This document shows positions 8,991-21,800 of a stretch of DNA of 64,000 nt, piece after piece. The translations under genes and the position numbers were made by a program. Every line of letters starts with the position of its first letter. Positions within the stretch are counted from its first letter, which is position 1. The stretch comes from Brachionus plicatilis. Taxonomy: Eukaryota > Rotifera > Eurotatoria > Ploima > Brachionidae. Under the pieces are notes generated by a model that searched no databases, was not told the DNA's origin, and was given only the letters and a program-made list of their open reading frames with translations. The stretch is taken from NCBI GenBank assembly GCA_010279815.1, contig QEOQ01000316.1, positions 984,883 to 1,048,882 of the forward strand, read 5' to 3'.

Positions 8991-11563
8991 TTAAATTCAA
9001 CTTTATCATGTGCAGTTTTTCTAAGATTAGCATTTAATATTAACAACAAAAAATAAAACCCTTACTCTTTATTTGTATAAATTCTTTTTTTTATATATAT
9101 TTTTTTATTCAGCATGAATTTTAATTGAAATTTAATAAAAAAAATTATTTTAGAAACCAGTGAACATCACTCGATTAAACAAGAGTATTTTGTCATCTTA
9201 GATACATTAGAATTCTAAATTTAATTAAAAGTAAAAAAAATTGTAAATAAATCAGAATAAAGCCTTGCGTTTTTTTTTTTTTATTAAAATTTAAGCTGCT
9301 GTATTTAAAAATAAAAAGATTTGTTTTAAATTTATTTTTAGAATTAAAAAAATAAATAAATGATTTTATGAACTTATGATTAATAATTGTTAGCAATTTT
9401 TTCTTTTATTTTGGAAAAAATTTTGTTTCTAAATTTTGTTAAATCGGAGCTGAAATAAAATTTGTTCTATCAATGTCTGATGAATTTTTTTATGGATTTT
9501 GAAGACATATTTTGAGCATTTAATTACTAAATCAAAAATTAAAGACTTGGTAAATTTTCGCTCAATTTTGAATTTGATATTTTTTTTCATGAGTTTTAAT
9601 GATTGCATAATTCAATGCACTGCATTTTAATTACATCAGTGCATTTAATAAAAAAAAGATTTATTTTAATTAGTAGTAAAAGAAATTTTAAATGTGAACA
9701 ATGGCATTATTGCGCATTTAAAATTTTTTCAACAAGATAAGCAATTTTAAATTTTATATCATGATTAATTATTATTCACACAACTTGTAATTAATTGTAA
9801 AATAAAAGACTATATATATTAATCTAAATGAGTTAAATAAATATTAAATAAAAAATAATTAATTTCGTAAAACACTTATTTATTTACAGTGAATTTTTTG
9901 TTTCCAACTAATATTTTCATTTGAATTGTGTTATTTTTCAAAAGAGGCAATAATTAATTAGCTAAAAATTATTTTTATAATGTTAAAACTCTTAAGATTC
10001 AAGTTTGATGCTTTTCAACATTGAAATTTAGATAGAATATTATCATTTTCGTATAACTCACCTAAAAAATTTTAATAATGCTCAAGAAATTTAAACTTTA
10101 ATTAAAGAAATATTGGGAATCTAATTTGGTAACTTGTAGTTAATGTTCATGATCAAATGATCAAAATTTAATTAATCATAATTGTTTTCAAAAATTATGA
10201 AATAAGCTTTTATTTATTGTTTTTTAAAATAAAAATTAAATTTTAAATGTTTTAAATTAAAAAAACATATATTTTTTTTATAATTGATTCTACTGAAATC
10301 TTGAAAAGTTTAAAATCTTTATAAAAAAGTGAAGGTAAAAATAAAATAGTTTTTTTTCCAAAGATGATATTAACTAAAATAAATTGCAGCAAAGTAAAAA
10401 AAAAGTTCTTTTTTTAATTGAAAAATTTCAAATATTGATAAATATATATTTTTACTTCACTTTCAGCATTTTTTTTCCGGGCAAAACAAATCATGTTTAA
10501 TAAATTTTAAATAAAATAAATATTGAAAACTGCAAAGCCTAAAATTTTGATCTGAAATTTGAATTTGATCATCAATTTAAATTAGCCATCTCATTGAACC
10601 AATTTCAGAAACAACAAATGAAGACAGAAAATTTGGATAATAAAATTCAATAATTTGGAGATTAAAACAAATTTAAAATTGTCTCATCTTTAAAATTTCC
10701 AATATTCAAGCATTAAATTTTAAATGATTTTTATATTATTTTTATTGATTTCTTTTAAAAAATTTTAAAAAATTTACAATAAACTTTAGAGGAATTAATT
10801 TTCTTAATTATTCTTTTATTTAAAATTAATTTTAATCGTTTTAAATCTAAATAAGTGAAATCATTTTTGGTTAACTCACCTTAAAAAAGTAAATCATCAA
10901 TGTTTTCCAAATTTTTCAATTTAAAAGTAGAATAAAGTAAATTTTTTATCAAATGTTTAAAAAATTTCAAAAATTTAATTTTAACTAATAAATCGTGTCT
11001 AATTTATTTATTAAATTAGTTCTGGAATTATATTAACTGAAATATTTATCCGCAATATATTTCATTCAATTCAGCATTGAATTAAAATTTATTTATTATA
11101 TAATATAATTTTTTTTTCAAGAGCAATGTGTATTTCTAAATAAATCATTAACTACAAAATAAATTTCATCTTATTTTCTCCAAGTTTAACTGAATATCAT
11201 CGTAAAACTATAAACCAGATTTTTATTGTTTAAATTTGATACAATACATAAACTTAAAAAGATAATTATTTTTTGTTTTAAATCGGAATATTTGATATTC
11301 CCATATCCTAAAATTGTTGACCCATAAATAAAATTTGAAATTATTTTTATTTATTATTTTCTAAAGCGGCGTTATTATCTTAATTTTATGCCGAAAAGAC
11401 AATTATTTCAACTAGATGAAAAAAAAATTTTGAAATATTAAAATATACAGTCACTGCAATGCTTAATTAATATGTTAAACTAAAACATACGACTTAAATT
11501 ATCATTACTTTACAAACTAAAAGACAAAATCCTTAATTTAAGAAATTAGTTTTTTTTTTAATA
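8991..11563. other. AT-rich intergenic region between SMARCAD1 and CLPTM1
   Basis: About 2.6 kb with no convincing gene on either strand. An AATAAA near 9052 is a plausible SMARCAD1 polyadenylation signal. The short open frame at 9193-9396 (-) is low-complexity Lys/Phe/Asn and is not supported. Palindromic motifs such as GATCAAATGATC near 10150 hint at eroded inverted-repeat elements. Confidence 0.4.
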
Positions 11564-13693
11564 ATGCCAGATCAAGATGTCGCCCAAGGCGCAGCAAATC
11601 AAGAAAATCAAGGAAATCAGACCTGGAAATTGGTGCAAAATGTGATCAAGCAAATGTTGATTTTTTATTTCATTTCTCAAGTTACGTCAGGTTTTTTCAA
11701 ATCAAAACCTCAAACCCAAACTAGCACGGGCGATTCACAATCAGTAGTGCCCAGCACGAATCCAGGAAACATTTTTCCAAAGGGCTCAATCTTTGACATG
11801 CATGTTTACTTGTCTGAACATGATTATTTTGACAGCTTCGATGACCAGAAGGCTCTTTATTGGCTTCAACCAGCTATTGAATACGGAAATTGGAACATTG
11901 GACCAGAAAAAGATGGAATTTTAAAGTTGAATGGAAATTTTGAACTCACTGAAGTAAATAATTTTTTTTTGTTGGCAATTAATTTAAAATTGTATTATTT
12001 AGACAATGAAAAATAATGGCTCGATTTATTTACATGTATTCTTTACCGAAAATGGACGCTCACCAAATCCTAAGGATAAAGAAACTTATTCCAAGCGAAT
12101 GACTTTTTCCTCTTTTAAAAGTAGAATTAAATTTTGTCTTTTAAAATAAAATCTATTGATTTATCATTTTTTCAGGACTTAACAAATACATGAAGAAAAC
12201 TTATAAAAAAACAAAAAATTTATTAACTGGAAGCACTGATAAAAGCGAAGAGTATCAGCAAAAGGCGGCTGATAATCTAGTCGAGATTATATCTCATTGG
12301 CATCCCAATTTGACCATTAACTTAATTGATGATCAGTCACTGTGGATACAAAATACAGTTCCACCTCCGATGAATGAGCGTAAGAAAAATATACAAAAAT
12401 AAACTTAAAATTTATTTAAATAAATTTTCAAATTAAGATGTTGAATTTGACAAGGCTAGTGGCAAATATTATCCTATTATTTTTTTGAATGATTATTGGA
12501 ATTTGAATTCTGATTATCAGCCCATAAATGACACATTGACTCATTTGAATTTGTCGCTGACTTTTACACACCTTCAGCTTTGGAAATGGCAGTTGTACGT
12601 TTCTCAATCGATGAAAAATCAATGGTCAAATTATTTTTCAGATGATGCTAGTGAAGAGGACCAAGACACACTCAAAAAAACTTTGCTGGACACAAATCCG
12701 TATCTTTTGGCAGTGACAATTGCAGTGACAATTGTTCACAGTGTGTTTGAATTTTTAGCTTTTAAGAATGGTAAAATTGTATACTTATTCTTGAAAAAAT
12801 AAAAATTAACAAAAAAAATATTTATTAAAGATATTCAATTTTGGAAAAACCGTAAAGACATAGAAGGTTTATCAGTCAATTCTGTCCTTTTTGGCTGCTT
12901 TACTCAACTGATCATTTTGTTGTATGTATTGGACAATGAAACAAATACAGTTGTTCGAATTAGTGTTGGAGTTGGCCTGTTAATTGATTTGTGGAAGATA
13001 CCTAAAGTTTTAAATGTCACATATGACTACAATAATAAATATTTTGGTGTCATACCTAGAGTGCATTTTGCCCATAAGGTCTCTTATGTAAAATCGAACA
13101 CTGATGACTATGATCGATTGGCCTTTAAGTATCTGTCATGGGTTTTGTTTCCATTGGTAGTTGGATATGCTGTTTATTCGCTAATTTATCACGAACACAA
13201 GGGATGGTACTCGTGGGTCTTGTCAATGATTTATGGATTTTTACTCACTTTTGGTAAGCAATTGTTAAAAATTAAAAATAGAAAAAATAAATTTTTTTGT
13301 AAGGCTTTATTATGATGACTCCTCAGCTATTTATCAATTATAAACTTAAATCTGTGGCACATTTGCCATGGCGAATGATGACTTATAAAGCTTTGAATAC
13401 ATTCATAGATGATTTATTTGCATTTGTAATCGAAATGCCAACCATGTATCGAATTGGATGCTTTAGAGATGGTGATTTATTTTTTTTTAATTTAAAAAAT
13501 ATTTTTTTATTTAATTTTCTTTTAAGATATTATATTTTTTATATACTTGTATCAGAAATGGATTTATCCGGTAGATAAAAAGAGAACAAATGAATTTGGT
13601 TCATCAGGAGAGGACACGGTTGCTGTGGCCGAACCACAACAACAACAACAAGAGATTAATCAACAATCAACTGAACATATAAAATCAGAATAA
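11564..13693 (+). CDS. CLPTM1: CLPTM1 family transmembrane protein
   Basis: Seven exons: 11564-11953, 12003-12120, 12176-12379, 12438-12770, 12831-13253, 13304-13471, 13527-13693. They join into a 600-residue frame with five of six introns in phase 1; the family is usually 540-670 residues. Conserved family blocks are visible: KTKNLLTG, VEIISHWHPNLTINL, FLNDYWNL, ETNPYLL-like NPYLLAVTI, HSVFEFLAFKN, LYVLDNETN, HKGWYSWVLSMIYGFLLTFG, MTPQLFINYKLKSVAHLPW and KALNTFIDDLFAFVI. An N-terminal hydrophobic segment (about 26-42), a large extracytoplasmic region and a cluster of C-terminal membrane helices match the family. Family members act in the ER and Golgi, for example in retention of GABA-A receptors, and the related CLPTM1L scrambles lipids. 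The C-terminus carries a short Gln run. Confidence is high because every exon matches in order. Confidence 0.95.
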
Positions 13694-14699
13694 ATTTTAT
13701 TATTTTATTGTTCTTTTAGATAGCCTATTGTTAATTATTAATAAATGCTATTGATAAAAAATATTTTTAAATCTACAGATTTCAAATTGTTATTAAATTA
13801 TTAAATAAGACAAAGAATTTTCTGGTTTATATTGTTTAAATACTTTTAATTTTGAAAATTACTTTATTTTTGAGAAAAATTATGTTTGGTAAAACCAAGT
13901 TTAAATTAATTCATAACTAGGAACCATTAAGAATAAAAATTTAAGAAAAAAATCTAAAAAGGTTTAAGTTAAAAAGAACAAAAATTAAAAATCTTAAATA
14001 GCTTTTTTTCTTTAAGTCAAAAATTGATTCTGTAAATTGTACCAGTCCTAACATTCAATGTATCCCCTAAATCCAGCTTTTACAAATAATCTGCTATCTA
14101 ATTTTATAAAATGAGCATTTATTTTGTTAAAAAAAACACATTTATTTCTTTATTTTTGTATGCTTATTAAATTATATTAAAATAAATAAAATTGAGTAAC
14201 CAAATTTAATTTAGAAGTAAAATCGAAAACCAATATTTTGGATAAGAATTTAAATTTAGTTATAAAACTAATTTCATTTTCGTTTTGACATTAGTTTGTC
14301 AAAAATATATAGAATTATAAAGATTTTCAATATTAAATTTAAAAAACTTTTAAGAAAATAGGAATGATCACAAAAAAATAAAAATAATTAAAAAAAAATT
14401 GTAAAATTAATGAATAACAAAAAATTTTGATGGAACCTCGACCCAAAATATCTTCTTCAGTGGACTTTATTATGACTGAAAATATTTTTTTTATATTTTT
14501 AGGTAAAAATGGTAATAAATTAGATAATTAAAAAATTATTTAAGGGCAATGTAGCAGAATCGGTCAAAAAAGATTTATTATTTTTTAAGATCAAAATATC
14601 CCACGCTCTACAGAAAGCTTTTCTGTACTAGGAAAAAACTTGGAAAAATATTTTCAGAATGCTTAATGTGATCATGTTATTTTTTTTTAAAGAATCTCT
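13694..14699. other. AT-rich intergenic region
   Basis: No gene was recognised. The right part (after about 14430) has weakly coding-like stretches broken by stops and is probably the eroded upstream part of the LINE that becomes recognisable at 14700. Confidence 0.35.
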
Positions 14700-15470
14700 T
14701 CGGGAATAAAAATCCCAGCCTTTTACTTCAGCAAGATATAGATCACATTTCAAGCTGGTCTCTCACCTGGTCTCTTGATTTAAACATCCAAAAATGCCTT
14801 GTAGTGCACATTGGTCCAAAAAATCCAAAATTATGATTATACGATCTTTAATAAAAATGGAACTATCAAACTTTCTAAAAAGACTCTCGAAAAAGATTTA
14901 ATTATCTATTTTCAAAATGACCTTAAATGGAAAAACTAAGTTCGATACTGCACCAATCGTGCAAACCGAATACTAGGAATGATAGCAAAGAATTTCAGAT
15001 ATTTAAATAAAGACTCTTTGAGAATGCTATACACACAAGTTCTTGGTCACCATATTTAGAAAAAGAAATTTTTGAACTATATAAAGTTCAGAGAAGAGCA
15101 ACTAAGATCATCTCTTTACTTCGTAATTATGAATATGACAAAAGACTTGAATTGTTAGATTTAACTGACTTCAAAGTAAGAAGAATGAAACGAGATTTAA
15201 TACAGATCTATAAAATTATAAATGGCTATGAAAGAGCTAAACTTATAAATTGTATGAAATTTTCTCCCAATTGAGAAAACACAAAAAATGCTTGGTAAGA
15301 GAAGATGTCAAAAATTGTATGCATCGTTATCATTTCTTGACAAATCGTGTGGTTAAAAATTGGAATAGACTGCCTGAAGAAATAGTTAATTCAAAAACAA
15401 AAAACATTTTTAAAGCAAAACTAGATAATTGGCTTAAAAGGACTTATTTACTGCCATAGCTTGTAGAAGC
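14700..15470 (+). mobile_element. degenerate non-LTR retrotransposon (CR1/Jockey-like LINE), C-terminal reverse transcriptase part
   Basis: Conceptual pieces in several + frames recall the C-terminal region of LINE reverse transcriptases, in correct order: LQQDIDHISSWSL, NIQKCLVVHIG, then NRANRILGMIAKNFRYLNKD, SPYLEKEIFELYKVQRRATK, RRMKRDLIQIYKIINGYE, and finally an open 15250-15459 segment with NRVVKNWNRLPEEIVNSK and FKAKLDNWLKR. Stops and frameshifts separate the pieces, so it is dead. It is followed by a TACTACTACTTTTAC tract near 15500, in keeping with LINEs that end in short tandem repeats. Confidence 0.85.
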
Positions 15471-16717
15471 TTAACCCGTTTTGGGTCGCAGTATTTTTTA
15501 CTACTACTTTTACTTTTTCTTAATTAAATTTTTAAAAATTTAACAAAAATTTAAAAGATTAAAATAAAATTCATAAGAGAGTTAAAATTGATAAATTGAA
15601 AAAGTTAGTTGTTAAGTGAGTTACAAGTAGATTAAATGTCTGCATATTACAAGGATCATGAAAGACTGAGATAATTATAAATTACCAATTACTCAATGGA
15701 ACCAGGTTTTCAATAAATACTTATTCGAAACACCCTTTATACATCTCCACCTCTCAGTTTTGCCCTGGAAAAAGATCAAAAACTATACTTTCTTTTTGAG
15801 TTTCATGAATTTTTAAAATGCCATTCGACTTACAATTTAGCTCTAAAACTTTCAAAAAGATAAAATTACTGAAATCAAAAATTTCTTTTCTAAAAGCCTA
15901 AATATTCAATTAAATGATACTGAACAAGAAAAGTTTAGCGAATGTAAAGCTCAACTAGGCCAAACTTATTTCACTAAAATAAATATATTTTTTCAAGACA
16001 ATAAAATTAAAAATATATTTTTTAATTTTTTAATGATTTATAAAAATCAAATTAAATTTCACCATTTATTAATTTCAATAAATTTTTTTTGGTCAAAAAC
16101 CGAATTCAAATGTCAAAAAAAGATAGAATATAGTAAATTGTTGTCAAAAACTTAGTTTTTGAATGATTCATATATCAAAAATCAGATAGGCAAATTAATG
16201 TTATATATTTATGGTCAAAAAATTAGATAGGAATCAAGTGTCAAAATTATTAAATGTTAAAAGAAAAATAATAACATTTTTTTATTATAGCATTTCATCC
16301 ATATGATATAAAAGGGGAAAAAATATCAAAAAAAAAGTGTTTTCCAAAAAGTTCGGGTAATAATTTAATTTCAATTTTTGAGAAAAAAATACCTATCGAT
16401 ATTTATAAGTTTTATATATTTATGGTGATAAAAAGATTTTCAATTTCAAAAAATGGGTACTTTCTTAAATTTTAAAATTTTTTCCTCTGCATTGAATTAG
16501 TAATGTTGTTTTTTATCGCTTAAATTGAGACCGAGATATCAATTAAAATAAATTTTAACTAAAAATAATCCTATTTTCAGTATTCTTATTTACTAAGTAA
16601 TAATTTTTATTTTTTAAATATACTATTTATAAACTATAATAATTTTTATTTTAAATATAACATAGTATATATTTTTTATATATTTTATGTTATACGCGAT
16701 AAAATATATATTATTAA
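15471..16717. other. AT-rich intergenic region
   Basis: No coding signal supported. A TAC-type short repeat follows the LINE at about 15500. TGTCAAAA-type motifs recur between 16080 and 16260 (for example GTCAAAAA, TGTCAAAATT) and suggest an eroded tandem repeat. Confidence 0.35.
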
Positions 16718-18504
16718 CAGACAATTTCACGCATTTTTTTTTGAGTATGAGTGTGAGTTTGAGTGATAAGCACTCAACTCTCACTCACACTTGATCACGC
16801 AAAATTTTTGCGTGACACACTCAAACTCACACTCAAAACGCACTTTTTTGCGTGACACAATTTAAAAAAAATTTTAAATTTTTCTTTTTTTTTAATGTCA
16901 AAATAAATAAAATAAAATTTTAAACATTTTGAAATATTTTTTAAGTTCGAATTTTAGTTAAAATAGGTAAAAGCAAGAAAAAACAGTTGATTGAGAACTT
17001 GATTTATCTTTAGTTTTAAAATTTTTCTCATTTATCAATATTTTATACTGAATAATTTCATGATGTTTTAGCTAATAATTAAAAACTTGATAAAAATAAT
17101 ATTAATTTTGTTTAATTTTTTAATTAATCATTTAAAAAAAAATCAAAATAGATTGATTTTCAATTTATACTAAAAGGAACAATTAGATCTCTTGAATAAT
17201 CTAAATAAAGTGTAAAAATTCTTCTGATTCTGGTAAATAAAAAAACAATGATTTTCACGAATATTTGTTAAGGGTAATTAGAGTCTGGTATTAAATAATA
17301 AGGTGAGTTTTGTTTATGGGTTTAATATTAAGATTCCGTTTAGTTGTATCCGAAGTTAATATATTTTAATATATTTAAGCCCAAGTCATAACTTTTGATA
17401 AGTAAGATTAAAGCTTGTGACTTAAATATAAGCCCGATTTTTTAATTTTAATTTTCTAAAAATTATGAATTTAATTACGCCTTGTTTTTAATTCAAAAAT
17501 AAGTAAAATTATTTAGCCTTACGCTACGTTCTTAAATTATAAATTAAAAAATCGATAAGTCAATATAAATTGCTATAAAAGTGTAATTGTAGCTCAACCT
17601 GAACTTGAACAGAAAATTTAAAAAGACAGGTTTTTATGTGGCGTCGTACCATTCTGATCCAAGCGTTTTTGAATTAATATCTGATTTTTTCTATCAAAAT
17701 GTATAAAATTAACAAAAGTTTGGGCCCCCTAATTTTTTAAATCTTATTAAAAAATTAATATATAATATATTAAAAACGTGTTTGAATACTTAAGAAAAGA
17801 TTACAAGATATTTGATTGAGAGAATACTTCTTTTATTAAACAGTAATCAAAAGTAGAAGATCTGACTCATATAAATTGCACTTAATATGATTTTTTTATT
17901 CAGTGTTATTTTGATTGAATGGTGCCTTGAAAGTTACAACTATGGACTAACCAGTAAAATACTATTTTTTTAATGTAATATTGTATGCTGAATGATCTTA
18001 ATCATTTTTTTTTACATAACAAACTGAATTTTTTACTTAATTATATAATGGATATTTAACTGTCTATTAATTTTCATTTTAATTTGTCCATGGGACTTAA
18101 ACAAATTAAATAAATTAAATAAATTAAATTAAATATATGTTATTTTTAATTTCAAGATTAATAAAGATATTGTTCTAACACAAAAAAAATTTTTTTAAAA
18201 TTTTAAAACTAAAAATAAATCAAGTTCTCAATCAACTGTTTTTGCTTGCTTTTACCTATTTTAACTAAAATTCGAACTTAAAAAATATTTCAAAATGTTT
18301 AAAATTTTATTTTATTTATTTTGACATTAAAAAAAAAGAAAAATTTAAAATTTTTTTTAAATTGTGTCACGCAAAAAAGTGCGTTTTGAGTGTGAGTTTG
18401 AGTGTGTCACGCAAAAATTTTGCGTGATCAAGTGTGAGTGAGAGTTGAGTGCTTATCACTCAAACTCAAACTCAAAATAAGCCTAATTTGAGTGAAAATG
18501 TCTG
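16718..18504. mobile_element. foldback-type element with about 300-bp terminal inverted repeats
   Basis: The left arm (about 16718-17033) and right arm (about 18190-18504) are near-perfect inverse copies. The outermost shared motif is CAGACA followed by TTTCAC. Inside follow TGAGTTTGAGTGATAAGCAC, the palindromic CACGCAAAATTTTTGCGTG, and a distinctive block AAAAACAGTTGATTGAGAAC. The arms are GC-richer and built partly of GAGTTTGAGTGTGAG repeats. The central 1.15 kb has no usable ORF, so the element is non-autonomous. A target duplication could not be fixed. Confidence 0.75.
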
Positions 18505-18886
18505 CACGCCATTAATATCAAGAGTATTTTTTAATTTTCTTTTAACTTATTTAACATTTTTTTTTATTTTTGTTTTTTTTTTCTTTATCTCATTTTAACT
18601 TAATTTTATTTTTTTTCTGAGGGAGCATTGGCTCAGTACAGATAAACAAATAAATAAATAAATTAATTTTAGTTGTGTTTTGTCCAATTTCTTGCCAAAA
18701 AACTAATCTAAAAATAGATCAATTTTATTTTGAGTATAACATTCAATTTAACATTCGAATTAAATGATTGAACATTTGATTTCAAATTTTATTTTTACAA
18801 CAAAGAAAAAATTAAAAGAAGAAATTAATCTATATAAAAATTATTGAAAAAAAGAAAAATATTAATAATAATGCAGACAAAAGGCT
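18505..18886. other. spacer downstream of BRR2
   Basis: AT-rich spacer between the foldback element and the BRR2 stop codon, holding the short BRR2 3' UTR on the minus strand. There is an AAAT-type simple repeat near 18640-18662 and no other signal. Confidence 0.35.
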
Positions 18887-21800
18887 TTATGGAGAGCCAT
18901 TTGAGTCTTGTTTTTTGGCACTTTTGGCTACATCAATTTGTAATTTGTATTCCTGATCGCATCCCATGTACGAATCGGACATTAGATAAAGAGTGTACGA
19001 ATAGGAGCCCGAATTGGCCGGTGCTGCAAAGTCCAGCTTTACCTTAGCTTTTTGAGTGAGTGTAAGTCTTTTGATGCCGAGCAAAGTGTTTGTCTTTGTG
19101 TCGCCCATGACCACCCACCAGTTTTCGTCTTTTTTCTGGGGAAATAGCGGCGCAATGACCGGCCCGCTCACCTCATCTTCTCGCTCCAAATTCACAATCA
19201 CATTCACCTGTCCATTTGTTTCTATGTGCTCTTTGTCCTCTATCTCATAGCTCATCTCAATATTGGGATATCTGTTGCAGAACTTGGCCACATCGGCCAA
19301 CTTGGAGTTGTTCATCTGCAGCAATTCATTGCGGTCATCGTCCTCCATGTCCATGATGTCAAATATGCTCTCGATGTTCTTTTGCTTGCATCGCTCAATA
19401 ACATCGCTGGTAAAGTGAGGCAACTGCTTCAAATACGAGTCCTTGTTCCACATGGCCTGTGTGCACATTTGCGACAACTCCATGGCAGCCAGGGCCGGAC
19501 TAAGCCAACCGTTGGTCGACAACACGTCCACACACGCCTGTATCAGCCGCACGCACACAATCAATATGTCGTTGAGGTCTTGCTGCAGCTCGGCGCTCAG
19601 CGCCACTCGAGACAAGTGCGACTGCAGCAACACGTTGGCCTTGACGTGCGGATCGTTGAATTTTGCCTTGGTGTCCAATTTGGACGGGAGCTTGAGTGAT
19701 ATTTGCTTCAACAGAGTGTCTTCGTGGTGTCTGATGGCCAAGTGTTCGAACTCGGCTGCCGACGCCACTATGTCCAGCAGTGAGCGTATTTTTGTCTTGG
19801 AAGTGAGTGTTTTGCTGAACAGCTCGATGGTCCTGTAGTTGATGTAGTAGTAGGCGGCGATCATGCCCAGGTTGATGGGCGACACGTCGATTTCGTCTTC
19901 GATGGCTATGCATTTGGAGTGCTCCAAGTCGGTGAGAGTGGACTCGACTAGTTCGGACAAGTGGTCGGACAAGTGGCGGTGGGTGACGCCGGTGAGTCTG
20001 TAGTAGTTTGGGTTTTGGGTCATGCGACGATAGAGCAGGGTCCATGTCAAGTAGTCGACGGCGTCTTGTTTGTTCTCGATTGTTTTGGTCACTATTTCGG
20101 CATTGAAATGGTCGTGTAAACACTTGTCCAAATGAGACTCAACCGGCAGCGGTTCGTACAAAAATTTTTTGTAAAAATTTTTCTTGGCCGTTTGACACAT
20201 GAGCACAACTTTAGAGTCGGTGTCGACCAGAGGCCGGTTGGCTCGGCCGCACATCTGCAGTATGTCACTAATGGCATAGTCTTCGTACGCATGCTCTTGT
20301 CCATTGTAGAATTGAGTGTCCATGATGATGACCAAGTAGCTGTGTATTTGCAGTGACCAGCACAAATTGCGACTGCACACCACTATTTGAATGGCGCCCG
20401 ATTCAAACAATTTTTGGACTATGCGACGGTCAAGGTCACTAGTGCCCTCGTGCACATAGCCGACGCCATTCGACAACGTCTCCTTCAGGGTCTTGTCATC
20501 GAGTTTGTCGACAATGGGCTCGAGCTGCTCGCCAGGCACATGACAAAACTTACTGCTCGACAGCATGGCCTGATTGTCGAGCATTTGAGCGTTGGCCATG
20601 GCGGCCACCGAATACGTGACCATGTCGACAGCGGTCACTTTGGCCTGTTTCCTCGACGGCACGAACACAATCACCGGCTTTTGGTTGACGGCGTGCCGCT
20701 GTATGCACTGAAAGACGGGCTTGGCCATGGCGACCAGACGCGTCGCGTTATGAGTGATGTTAAAGCCCTGTATGTGAACTTGGAGCGGCAGGGGACGCAC
20801 ATTCGGATGAAAGTTGAACGTGCTCGTCGAGTTGCAGTAGAGCCACTGGGCCAGGTCCTTGGCATTGGCCACCGAGCTGCTGAGCGCGAGCAGGCGAATG
20901 TTGCGCTCGATCTGCGAGCTGATGTATCGCATGCGCGAGCAAATTATTTCGAGAACGGGGCCGTGTTCGCCGCCGATCAAATGCAGCTCGTCCACAATGA
21001 ACAATTGAACGCTTTGAACTTGTTTGCGTTGTTTCCATCGGCGCGATATTATGTCCCAGTTGATCGGCGTGCTCACGATCACATTGCCTTTGGCCAACAG
21101 TTTTAAGTCAGTGGACGTTTCGCCGGTCAACATGACAACTTTTTTGTCCGCAAATTTAGCCTCCCATTGGCGCTGCACTGCGTCACAAAGTTCCTGCTTG
21201 CCGGCTATGTACACACACTTGGCGTTGTGTTGGTGTTGATTGAAGAGTCGGAGAATGGCGAATTCGGCGATGATGGTCTTGCCGGAGCCAGTGGGTGCGC
21301 CAACGAACACATTTTCGTCTGTGTTGTAAACGGCGTTGAACACTTGGGTTTGAATGGCGTTGAAAAAGTCAAAGTGGGTCGAGTAGAGGGACTCGAAAGC
21401 GGGGTTGCGCAATGCGCTTATGGGCAGTGGTTGCAGGTCGAGCAGCTCGGTGGGCGGCACGTACTTTTCGGGCAGGATCAAGTGGCGAAAAGAGACGGGC
21501 AATTGGGTGTCTGAGGCGATCCATCGGTCCGACACACAGCGAATAAAGTACTGGGGCGGCAACGGGTCCAGCACTGGCACATAGAACTTGATTGTGTGTT
21601 CGTCGTGCGCATACTTTGACTTGAGCAAAAAGAACTCGTGATGCATTATGATTTCGGAGTCGACGTCCTCAACGAATATCCAGAAGGACTGGGCCTGGTC
21701 GTGCACTCGTTCGTCCCACTCGAAATCGGGCTGTATTACGAGCTCGACTTTGAGCGTCGATCGAGTTATGGGCAGTATGTGCACGGTCAACTCCAGTTTG

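Noticed and set aside
9193..9396. Short minus-strand frame downstream of SMARCAD1
   Set aside because: Low-complexity Lys/Phe/Asn sequence expected by chance in AT-rich DNA.
16740..18480. GAGTTTGAGTG repeats considered as telomere-like or satellite sequence
   Set aside because: They occur only within two inverse arms at fixed distance, which fits a foldback element better than a telomeric or satellite array.
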